NCBI GenBank assembly: GCA_003161255.1
Contig: PMOQ01000028.1
Coordinates: 43,586 to 86,193, forward strand
DNA length: 42,608 nt
Direction: 5' to 3'
DNA from: Acidimicrobiaceae bacterium
Lineage (GTDB): Bacteria > Actinomycetota > Acidimicrobiia > Acidimicrobiales > RAAP-2
Shown: positions 25,597 through 32,903 of the stretch, one piece after another
Layout of the letters: each line of letters opens with the position of its first letter
How positions within the stretch are numbered: position 1 is the first letter of the stretch
Program-made: the position numbers and the translations under genes
The notes under the pieces: generated by a model
What the model was told of the DNA's origin: nothing
The model's input: only the letters and a program-made list of their open reading frames with translations
The model's database searches: none

Positions 25597-27267
25597 ATGT
25601 TCACCAGCCATCGGTCCGGAGGCCAACGGCCCCATACCGGCCTGGCTCGCACCGGGATAACGGTGCTCGTCGCCATGAGCGCCCTGGCGCTGTCCGGCGT
25701 CGCGGCGGGCTCGACCAGCGGGATCGTGCTCTCGAAGTCCGGTCCGGCAGGCGAGGGCCCCTACCCCTACAAGTACCCGGCCTCGGGCACGACGCATGTC
25801 GGGTCCGGCACCACCATCGGCGGCACGAAGTGCACCGCTGGGACCCCCCAGGTCCCCTCCCCCTACGCCGTGCCCTGCATCGCGCATTTCACCGGCAACA
25901 ACGGTGGCGCGACCTATGACGGCGTGACCTCCACCACGATCACGTTGGCCCAGCGGGCCTTCGCGTCGACCGCCAACAGCCAGCAGATCCAGGCCCAGGC
26001 GACGGCGGCCGGCGTCGCCTCACCCCAGGTGAGCACCGAGGTCGAGCAGGTCTTTTTGAACTACTTCAACAAGGCCTACGACCTCTACGGCCGCCACGTC
26101 GTCATCAAGTCGGTGCCGGCCACCGGCAATGCGACGACCGAGGCGCTCAACGAGGGCCAGACCCAGGCCTGCGCCGACGCGGCGACGATCTCCCAGCAGG
26201 TCCACGCGTTCGCCGAGGACGGCATCGCGACCAACTTCCAAGCCGGTGGCTCGGGACCGTTCTCCCAGTGCGCCGCCCAGGACAAGCTGGTCGAGTTCGG
26301 CGGCGACGCCTACTTCGACGAGGCCACATTCGCCTCAGAGAACCCCTATGTCTGGTCGACCACCCAGAACTGCACCACCGGCTCGGACGAAGAGGCCGAG
26401 GTCGAGGGCACCATGCTGGCCAACAAGAAGGCCATCTACGCCGGCGAGGCAGATCTCAGGGACAAGATCCGCAAGTTCGGCACCTACGTGCCCAACCTGC
26501 CCGCCTACCTCAACTGCACGAAGAACGGCACGAAGCTGCTCGAGAACAAGTACCACGTGCCGGCGTCGGACCTGACCAAGTTCACCTACGGGCTCGACAT
26601 CTCGACGTTCAATGCGTCGACGCAGCAGGCCATCGTCCAGTTCAAGGCGGCCGGGGTGACGACGGTCATCCTCGCCTGTGACCCGTTCTCGGCGGGGCTA
26701 TTGACCAAGGCCGCTGCGGCCCAGAACTACTACCCGGAGTGGTTCCTGATCGGCACCGCGCTGACCGACGAGGACCCGTCGCCGCAGACCTACGACGTCG
26801 CGAGCGAGGTCACCGGGCACCTGTTCGGGATGAGTGAGCTGTCGCCGTCGACCTACACGACCGGCCCGACGTCGCTCGCCGGCAAGCTCTACCAGAAGCT
26901 GACCGGCCACGTGATCCCGAAGGAGACCGACGGCTTCTACTCGCAGCTCGTCGAGATCTTCGACGCCCTGCAGGCGGCCGGCCCGGACCTCACCCCCCAG
27001 AACATGGCCCGAGGCCTCCACGCGATCCCGACGCTCGGCGCCCCCCTCTACCAGTACGGGACGTGGAGCTGGAACGTCGGCCCGAGCGGGGTGGCGGGGT
27101 CCGGCAGCCACACGGCCGGCATCGACGCCCGCTTCGTCTGGTACGACGCCAACGCGATCTCGCCCCTCAACGGGCTGAAGGGCACCTACGTGCAGGCGTT
27201 CGGCGGGAAGCGGTTCACGCTCGGCGAGTGGCCGACGAAGCTGCCGCCGATGTTCACCTCGAGCTGA
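25597..27267 (+). CDS. Large ABC-type substrate-binding protein (type 1 fold), paralogue A
   Basis: The 556-residue exported protein has a Sec signal (GITVLVAMSALALSGVAAG) without a lipobox cysteine. A distinctive N-terminal segment of about 60 residues follows, with EGPYPYKYPASG and two cysteines, and then a Leu/Ile/Val-binding-type domain. It closely resembles the protein at 35463-37136 along its whole length, including DIDxSTF-like, QQAIVQFKAAGVTT, ACDPFS and LTPQNMARG stretches. Both are far longer than usual Liv binding proteins of about 400 residues. ATG 25597 follows GGGGGAGGG. It is divergent from the iron lipoprotein gene, and a hairpin follows its stop. The ligand is unknown. Confidence 0.85.
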   Translation: MFTSHRSGGQRPHTGLARTGITVLVAMSALALSGVAAGSTSGIVLSKSGPAGEGPYPYKYPASGTTHVGSGTTIGGTKCTAGTPQVPSPYAVPCIAHFTGNNGGATYDGVTSTTITLAQRAFASTANSQQIQAQATAAGVASPQVSTEVEQVFLNYFNKAYDLYGRHVVIKSVPATGNATTEALNEGQTQACADAATISQQVHAFAEDGIATNFQAGGSGPFSQCAAQDKLVEFGGDAYFDEATFASENPYVWSTTQNCTTGSDEEAEVEGTMLANKKAIYAGEADLRDKIRKFGTYVPNLPAYLNCTKNGTKLLENKYHVPASDLTKFTYGLDISTFNASTQQAIVQFKAAGVTTVILACDPFSAGLLTKAAAAQNYYPEWFLIGTALTDEDPSPQTYDVASEVTGHLFGMSELSPSTYTTGPTSLAGKLYQKLTGHVIPKETDGFYSQLVEIFDALQAAGPDLTPQNMARGLHAIPTLGAPLYQYGTWSWNVGPSGVAGSGSHTAGIDARFVWYDANAISPLNGLKGTYVQAFGGKRFTLGEWPTKLPPMFTSS

Positions 27268-27288
27268 GCGACACCCTCCGACGCGACA

Positions 27289-27321
27289 CCCGCCGCCCCT
27301 TGATCACCGAGGGGCGGCGGG
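27289..27321. terminator. Strong stem-loop after substrate-binding protein A
   Basis: CCCGCCGCCCCT (27289-27300) pairs perfectly over 12 bases with AGGGGCGGCGGG (27310-27321) across a nine-base loop. It begins 22 bases after the stop codon. No T run follows, as is common for actinobacterial terminators. The rest of the stretch to 27556 shows nothing I can name. Confidence 0.6.
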
Positions 27322-27556
27322 CCCGTCGCACCCGGCCCGTCTAGCTCTAGCCCCTGTCGCCGCGGCCCGGTCTGCGACCACCCGGCGCCCCAGCTCGAGG
27401 TCGCCTTCGAGAGCGAACGCGGCCTCGACCTCGGCCTCGGCCGGCCCGAGCCCGCGGAACGGTGAGCAGAAACTCGGGAGTCCTCCAGGACATGACCCTT
27501 GTCGGGGGACGCCTCCCGATGAAGCGTTACGCAGGTGATCATTCGCCACCCCGTAT

Positions 27557-27997
27557 TCAGACTTGGACGGTACGGATGCGAACTCCTGAGGTGCCAGCAA
27601 GCCTTCGAATGTCTTCCACATCTGAGGTGACTATGACGCCTCCACCCGCCATCGCCGATACAGCGACGACCACTGCGTCAATGGTGGCCCGTACTCCCAC
27701 CATTGACGCTCTTAGCTTGAGTTGTGCAGCCAGACGAGCTATCGGATCGGTGAGATCAACGATCTGGAGCTTCTTCAAGACCTGATTTGCCCGTGCGTCC
27801 CGAGCATCGCCGTGGAGTGTCTCGGCCAGGATGGCCGCCGGGACCAAGACGGGTACGCCAGCGACCATGGAGGCCGTCACGACCGCTTGCGCATCGTCAT
27901 TGTCATTTCTGGCAACCGCCCACAGGCCCTCACTATCGAGGACCACTGAGGACCACGGAGCTGGCGGGGGTAGTTCCGTCAGTCGTTGGCGAACCAC
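27557..27997 (-). CDS. PIN-domain protein, VapC-like toxin
   Basis: PIN-domain toxins are Mg2+-dependent ribonucleases held inactive by a partner. The 146-residue frame shows the PIN pattern of spaced acids: VVLDSEGLW (Asp near 21), ILAETLHG (Glu near 59), IDAVVVAVSAMAG (Asp near 107) and VIVTSDVEDI (Asp near 125). The start used (GTG 27995-27997) overlaps the antitoxin gene by 19 bases. GTG 27944-27946 would place the first Asp only four residues from the start, as is usual, and is equally plausible. The gene is less GC-biased than its neighbours, consistent with acquisition. Confidence 0.8.
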   Translation of the reverse strand: MVRQRLTELPPPAPWSSVVLDSEGLWAVARNDNDDAQAVVTASMVAGVPVLVPAAILAETLHGDARDARANQVLKKLQIVDLTDPIARLAAQLKLRASMVGVRATIDAVVVAVSAMAGGGVIVTSDVEDIRRLAGTSGVRIRTVQV

Positions 27998-28428
27998 TGT
28001 GCCAACACTCGTTCATACGCCTCGGGTGCCGGCGGTCCGCTCTCTTGTTCCATCTCCCGAACGAGTTGCGCCAGACGCTGTTGAGCCAAGGACGCATAGA
28101 GAAGCTCGTTGATCGAAGTAGAAAGAGCTCGGCCCCCGAACTGTTCGCGGATTTCCTGCACAAGTTGCCTATCGAGGGTGAGCGACACCTTCTCCTTTTC
28201 CGTCCCCATCAACACATTCAGCCCGCGGACCCGTAGCCGCGTCGCGGGACTGAATGCGGGACCGGCTTCGATGCGGATATCGCCCATGTCGCCGGGTTCG
28301 TTGACTCTCTCTGACCGTCGGCCTCGTGTCCGCCCTTCTCCGGGTAGGCCCGCGGGCGGCTGCTCACTCCGAGTTCGACCGCGGCTCCGCTTGGTTTGTG
28401 AAGGCTTCTTCTCGACTGGCGCTGTCAT
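27979..28428 (-). CDS. Antitoxin of the PIN pair, ribbon-helix-helix-like
   Basis: The C-terminal half, KVSLTLDRQLVQEIREQFGG followed by STSINELLYASL, looks like a ribbon-helix-helix DNA-binding fold. A helical toxin-binding tail (RLAQLVREMEQESG...AQWFAND) comes after it. The full frame has 149 residues with a basic, low-complexity N-terminal half; an internal ATG at 28207-28209 would give a 76-residue protein of normal antitoxin size. Neither start has a strong Shine-Dalgarno sequence. The longer start is annotated because a palindromic operator lies five bases upstream of it. Confidence 0.65.
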   Translation of the reverse strand: MTAPVEKKPSQTKRSRGRTRSEQPPAGLPGEGRTRGRRSERVNEPGDMGDIRIEAGPAFSPATRLRVRGLNVLMGTEKEKVSLTLDRQLVQEIREQFGGRALSTSINELLYASLAQQRLAQLVREMEQESGPPAPEAYERVLAQWFAND

Positions 28429-28433
28429 AGTCT

Positions 28434-28454
28434 AATCCTACCAGAAGTAGGATT
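28434..28454. promoter_or_regulatory. Palindromic operator of the toxin-antitoxin pair
   Basis: AATCCTAC (28434-28441) and GTAGGATT (28447-28454) form a perfect inverted repeat with a five-base centre, immediately upstream of the antitoxin ATG and beside an AT-rich tract (TATATT on the minus strand). Autoregulation by the antitoxin or the complex at such sites is usual for VapBC-type pairs. Confidence 0.6.
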
Positions 28455-28602
28455 GACATAAATATACGGATTCCCCCACGACGTCGTCGGCTCCTGCGCC
28501 CAGGCCTTCAGAGCTCGATGGGAGGGACGTCTGGATCGTGGGATGGATACGGATTCACACCTCGCCGCCCGGGAGCCCTTCTTTCGCAGCGCCCCCTCGG
28601 GA

Positions 28603-29856
28603 TCAGCCGGCCTTCTTGGCCGCCTTCTTGGGCTTGGGTGGAGGGCTGAGGAGCCCGTTCGAGAGCGTGTTGAGCGACACCACGGTCTGGTCCGAGGCCG
28701 AGATGCCCGTATGGGCGCCCGAGGTGTACGTGTACGACGCCAGCACCCCCTGGAAGTTGGCGTTCTGGAGGAACGTGGTGACGTCGGTGGCGGTGATCCC
28801 CATGGCCCCGACGGCCGCGTTGGCCATCATGTTCATGGCGTCGTAGGTCTGCGCGTACGGGATGATCGATCCCTGGATCTGCCCACCGAGGTGGGCGGCC
28901 AGCTTCTTTTGGAACCCGAGCGTGATGCCCGATGCGGGGCCCGTCCCGGTCACGGCGCCGGTCGGCACGGCGACCGACACGCCCGCCAGGTCGCCGCCGA
29001 TCCTGGAGAGCACGCTCGAGTAGGTCGCGGTCGAGCCGGCGATCACCGGCACCTTCCATCCGAGCGACGAGCGGGCCGAGAGCACCGACGCCACCGCACC
29101 GGTGTCGTCGAGCACCACCAGGACTTTCGGGTGGCTCGCCTTGACCCGCGCCACGGCGGCCGACGCGCCACCGCCCGATGGCGACACCGAGGCCCGAGAA
29201 GTGATCGTGAAGCCGTCCGCCGAGGACAGCGAGGCGAGGTGGGCCGCACCCTGCCGACTCGACGCGTCGTCCGTCACGATGAGGCCGACGGAGGTCACGT
29301 TCTCCTTCTTCAGCTCCTTGCCGATGACGAAGGCCTGCGACTGCATCGAGGCGGTCATCGGGTAGGTGTTCGGGAAGCCCTTGGGCTCGAACGTGTCCTG
29401 CAGCGTCGAGAGGCTGACCTCGGCGACGCCCAGCTGCCCGAGGTAGCTGTCGGCGGCGGAATTGAGGAAGCTGCTGACGACGATCGCAGCCTTCTCCGAG
29501 TCGACGAAGTTGAGGACCGCCTGGGTGTCGACGGCCGGGTTGCCCAAGTTGTCCTTGTACATCAGCTCGAAGCAGCTGTTGTGCGGTGGGACACCGTCGG
29601 CCGCGTTGACCTTGGCGATCCCGAGCTCGAGGCCGGTCAGGTATTGGTGACCCAGCGCCGCCCCGGGGCCCGACAGGTCGAGCGACGCGCCGACCACGAT
29701 GACCCGGGAGGTGTCGCATCCCGGCGGCGGGGCCAGCACGGTCGTCGCCACGGTGTGGGAGGTGGAGTTGCACGCGGTCAACGCCGCGCCGGCCACGGCC
29801 AGACCCAGCAGCAGCCTGGCGTGGCGCCGGCCCAAACGTTGGCGGGATCTCTTCAC
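28603..29856 (-). CDS. Branched-chain-amino-acid-type substrate-binding lipoprotein (LivK-like)
   Basis: The 417-residue protein has a lipoprotein signal ending in GAALTAC (Cys near 29) and a type 1 periplasmic-binding fold: VIVVGASLDLSGPGAALGHQYLTGLELGIAKVN, CFELMYKDNLGNPAV, VVLDDTGAVASVLSA and YAQTYDAMNMMANAA. It ends with a Lys/Pro/Ala-rich tail. The GTG start follows GGGAG by seven bases. It is the third gene of the livHM operon, 20 bases after the ATPase gene, so it is the most likely binding protein for that transporter. It is unlike the two 556 to 557-residue binding proteins nearby in sequence and anchoring. Confidence 0.9.
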   Translation of the reverse strand: MKRSRQRLGRRHARLLLGLAVAGAALTACNSTSHTVATTVLAPPPGCDTSRVIVVGASLDLSGPGAALGHQYLTGLELGIAKVNAADGVPPHNSCFELMYKDNLGNPAVDTQAVLNFVDSEKAAIVVSSFLNSAADSYLGQLGVAEVSLSTLQDTFEPKGFPNTYPMTASMQSQAFVIGKELKKENVTSVGLIVTDDASSRQGAAHLASLSSADGFTITSRASVSPSGGGASAAVARVKASHPKVLVVLDDTGAVASVLSARSSLGWKVPVIAGSTATYSSVLSRIGGDLAGVSVAVPTGAVTGTGPASGITLGFQKKLAAHLGGQIQGSIIPYAQTYDAMNMMANAAVGAMGITATDVTTFLQNANFQGVLASYTYTSGAHTGISASDQTVVSLNTLSNGLLSPPPKPKKAAKKAG

Positions 29857-29876
29857 GTCACGACTCCCTGGAATGC

Positions 29877-32800
29877 TCAGACCGCCGCAGCGCCGAGGTA
29901 GGACTCGATCACCCGGGGGTGTCGGAGCACCTCTTCGGGCTCGCCCACGGCCACGACCGCCCCGGTGTCGAGGGCGACGATGCGGTCGGCCAGCGCCCGG
30001 GTGAGCCCCATGTCGTGCTCGATGAGCATCAGGCTGCAGCGGAGGCCGATGCGGATGTCACGGAGCACCGGGGCCAGGGCCTCGGTCTCGGCCTGGGCCA
30101 ACCCGGCCGAGGGCTCGTCGAGCAGCACCACCGACGGGCGTTGGGCCACGATCACCGCCAGCTCGAGGAGGCGGCGCAACCCCGTCGAGAGGTCCGAGCC
30201 GAGCCGGTCCTTGAAGTCCCCGAGGCCGAGCATGTCGATGACCTCTTCGGCCGCCACCGCGACCCGCTTCTCGGCCCGGCCCACCGTCGGCAGGCACGCC
30301 ATCGTCGAGATGATCCCCGGCGAGGTGACGCGGCGGGCCACGGCCAACGACACCGTCTCTTGGACCGTCAGGCCGGGCCACAGCCGGGCGGCCTGGAAGG
30401 AGCGGCCGAGACCGAACTCCGAGCGTTTGTGGGCGGGCCAATCGCTGATATCGGCGGAGAACATCGTGACCACACCTGCGTTCGGGCGCAGCTGGCCCGA
30501 GATGATCTCGAACACCGTGGTCTTCCCGGCTCCGTTGGGACCGATCAGGCCGAGGATCTCGCCGTTGTTGAGCTCGAGGCTCACGTCGTCGACGGCCAGC
30601 ACCCCGCCGAACCGCTTGACGATCCCCTCCGCCGACAGGACGACGCCCTTCTCCTGGCTGCGGGCCGCCGCCCGGGCGTCCTCGATGCGCAGGCTGCCAA
30701 GCGAGGTGCTCGACAGCACGCCGCCGCCCTCGCCGTTCGAGTAGGCGGGCTGGTTGCCGACGGACACCTCGGCGCTGTCGGCGCGCTGGCGGGCCCCCTC
30801 CAAGAGCACCGAGCGGACGATCTCCTCGTGCTCGACCAGCTCGGCGGTCGGGCCCTGGAAGACGACCTGGCCCTTCTCCATGAACGTGGCCCGGTTGCAC
30901 ATCCGGAGCGCGAGGTTGACCGACTGCTCGACCAGGATGACCGCGGTCCCCCGCTCGTTGATGGCCTTCACGATCTGGAGCAGCGACTCGATCACCGTCG
31001 GCGCGAGCCCGAGCGAGAGCTCGTCGATGATCATCAGGCGGGGCTGCGCGATGAAGGCCATGGCCAGGCTCAGCATCTGCTGCTCCCCGCCCGACAGGCT
31101 CCCGGCCTGGGTGGTGAGGCGGTTGTTGAGCGCCGGGAAGTATCCGAGCACCGCCTTGGTGGCCTGCTTCACGTGGTCGCCCTGGCGCTCGTAGAGCCAG
31201 CCGGCCATCTTCAGGTTGTCGGCGGTGGTCAGGCCCGGGAAGATCCCCCGGTCACCCGGCACCATGGCGATGCCCATCTTCACGATGCGGTTGGGGTCGA
31301 GGGTCGTGATCGGGTGGCCGTCGAAGAGCACCTCACCGGCGGTCGGCACGATCAGCCCGCACAGCGTCTTGACGAGGGTGGACTTGCCGGCGCCGTTGGT
31401 GCCGAGGACGGCGACCATCTCGCCGTCGTCGATGTCGAAGTCGACCCCGAACAGCACCCGGACGTTGTCGTAGCCGGCCTCGATCCCCCGGGCCATGAGC
31501 AGCTTTCCGTGGCCCTCGACGCGGTCCCGGCGGACCTTGATGTCGGCCTGGACCGACGCCTCGAGGCGCTCGATGTCGGTGGCGAGATAGCGGCTCGACC
31601 GCCGCAGCACACCGGTGCCCATCAAGAGGAGCGGGGCGAACAGCCAGAAGCTGGCCCGGTAGCCGAAGTCGGTGCCGATCGCCGCGGCCAGCGTCGTCCC
31701 GGCGGTCCCGACCGGGCCGATGAGCAGGACCCCGAGCGTGAACCACAGCGAGCTGAGCGCGTAGCCGAGCGTCATCAGGCGGGCCGGCAGGGCCACCGAC
31801 AGCGCCGCGTAGACGCCCGCGACCACCCAGGCGGCCGAGGCCGAGAACACGATGTTGGCGGCCACGGTGAGCCCGAAGGCGGGGCTCACGGCCAGGAGCA
31901 CCGCAGCCAAGAACGCGGTGAACGCCCCCCGCGTGACCATGCGCATGCCGCGGGTCGGATCGGTTCGGAAGAGCCCCGGCATGATGCAGACGGCCAGGAG
32001 CACGCCCGCCGCGGCGCCGGCCGCCGCCAGGTCGATGGCCAAGTCGCGACTGGCCGCGTTCTGGTGGAACACGTTGATGTAGAGGTTGCCGGTGTAGAAC
32101 GCGACCCCGAAGAAGGTCACCGACAGGAGCGGCAGGGACCGGTAGAGGGAGTTGATCGACGGGACCGAGAACAGCACCCGGGCGGCCTCGGGGAGCGTTG
32201 CCGGGCCCTCGGCGGTGTCCGGAGCCGCGGCCGGGTTGGCGACCGAGCCCTTCTCGGGTCGCAGCGGCAGGACCCGCAGCCCGATCGCGACCAGGACCAG
32301 ACCGATCCCGGCCAACGTGAGGAACGGCGCCTGCCAGGCGAACCCGGTCCCGAACGCGAACGCGACGGGCGCGGCCGCGGCGACGGCGGTGACCCCGATG
32401 AAGCGGTGAGCCAGGACCGCACGGGTGCGCACCTCGATCGGGTAGTACTGCGCGATCGCCCCGTGCTGGGTGGAGGTGAAGGCCCCCGAGATCGCGACCA
32501 CGCCGAAGACGCCGAAGTACAAGATGACCGTGTTGGTCACCAAGCCGGCGATCCCGAGCAGCGCCGCGAGCGCCGCGAAGACCACGACCCCGCGGGTGAC
32601 CGTGCGCCAGCGGCTCCCCCGGTTGGCCGCGACGGCCACCGGCAGGTCGGGGCCGATGCCCAGTTGGACCTGCTGGACCACCGCACCGGTCAGCACGATC
32701 AGCTCGGAGTGGTACCCGGCCTGGATCCCGACAATTTGGAGCGCGACCAGGGCCCCCGCCATCGACAGGACGGCGTTGAACCCCATGAGGACGAGGAGCG

Positions 32801-32903
32801 GGACGACCGGATAAGGCGCCGTCAGACGTCGCAGGTCGAAGGGCGACAGGCGGTCGCGGTCCAGCTTCGGATCGGCCACGGCGGCCGGTGCGGTCAGGGT
32901 CAT
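29877..32903 (-). CDS. Fusion of MFS-like transporter with LivF-like and LivG-like ABC ATPases
   Basis: One uninterrupted frame of 1008 residues carries three modules. Residues 1-440 form about twelve hydrophobic helices in two halves with a central loop (about 213-255), an MFS-like layout; the loop after helix 2 (AANRGSRWRTVTRG) resembles a degenerate MFS motif A. Residues about 466-705 are a LivF-type ATPase: Walker A GTNGAGKS (501-508), LSGGEQQ (603-609), Walker B LMIIDE (623-628). A 50-residue linker leads to a LivG-type ATPase (755-1008): Walker A GPNGAGKT (788-795), signature LSTGL (905-909), Walker B VVLLDE (925-930). The ATG overlaps the livHM stop (ATGA). The ATPases should drive that permease; the role of the MFS part is unknown. 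Confidence 0.9.
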   Translation of the reverse strand: MTLTAPAAVADPKLDRDRLSPFDLRRLTAPYPVVPLLVLMGFNAVLSMAGALVALQIVGIQAGYHSELIVLTGAVVQQVQLGIGPDLPVAVAANRGSRWRTVTRGVVVFAALAALLGIAGLVTNTVILYFGVFGVVAISGAFTSTQHGAIAQYYPIEVRTRAVLAHRFIGVTAVAAAAPVAFAFGTGFAWQAPFLTLAGIGLVLVAIGLRVLPLRPEKGSVANPAAAPDTAEGPATLPEAARVLFSVPSINSLYRSLPLLSVTFFGVAFYTGNLYINVFHQNAASRDLAIDLAAAGAAAGVLLAVCIMPGLFRTDPTRGMRMVTRGAFTAFLAAVLLAVSPAFGLTVAANIVFSASAAWVVAGVYAALSVALPARLMTLGYALSSLWFTLGVLLIGPVGTAGTTLAAAIGTDFGYRASFWLFAPLLLMGTGVLRRSSRYLATDIERLEASVQADIKVRRDRVEGHGKLLMARGIEAGYDNVRVLFGVDFDIDDGEMVAVLGTNGAGKSTLVKTLCGLIVPTAGEVLFDGHPITTLDPNRIVKMGIAMVPGDRGIFPGLTTADNLKMAGWLYERQGDHVKQATKAVLGYFPALNNRLTTQAGSLSGGEQQMLSLAMAFIAQPRLMIIDELSLGLAPTVIESLLQIVKAINERGTAVILVEQSVNLALRMCNRATFMEKGQVVFQGPTAELVEHEEIVRSVLLEGARQRADSAEVSVGNQPAYSNGEGGGVLSSTSLGSLRIEDARAAARSQEKGVVLSAEGIVKRFGGVLAVDDVSLELNNGEILGLIGPNGAGKTTVFEIISGQLRPNAGVVTMFSADISDWPAHKRSEFGLGRSFQAARLWPGLTVQETVSLAVARRVTSPGIISTMACLPTVGRAEKRVAVAAEEVIDMLGLGDFKDRLGSDLSTGLRRLLELAVIVAQRPSVVLLDEPSAGLAQAETEALAPVLRDIRIGLRCSLMLIEHDMGLTRALADRIVALDTGAVVAVGEPEEVLRHPRVIESYLGAAAV

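Noticed and set aside
28209-28428. Treating the N-terminal half of the antitoxin as certainly coding
   Set aside because: It is basic and low-complexity, and the internal ATG would give a typical antitoxin; the longer form is kept only because of the operator position.
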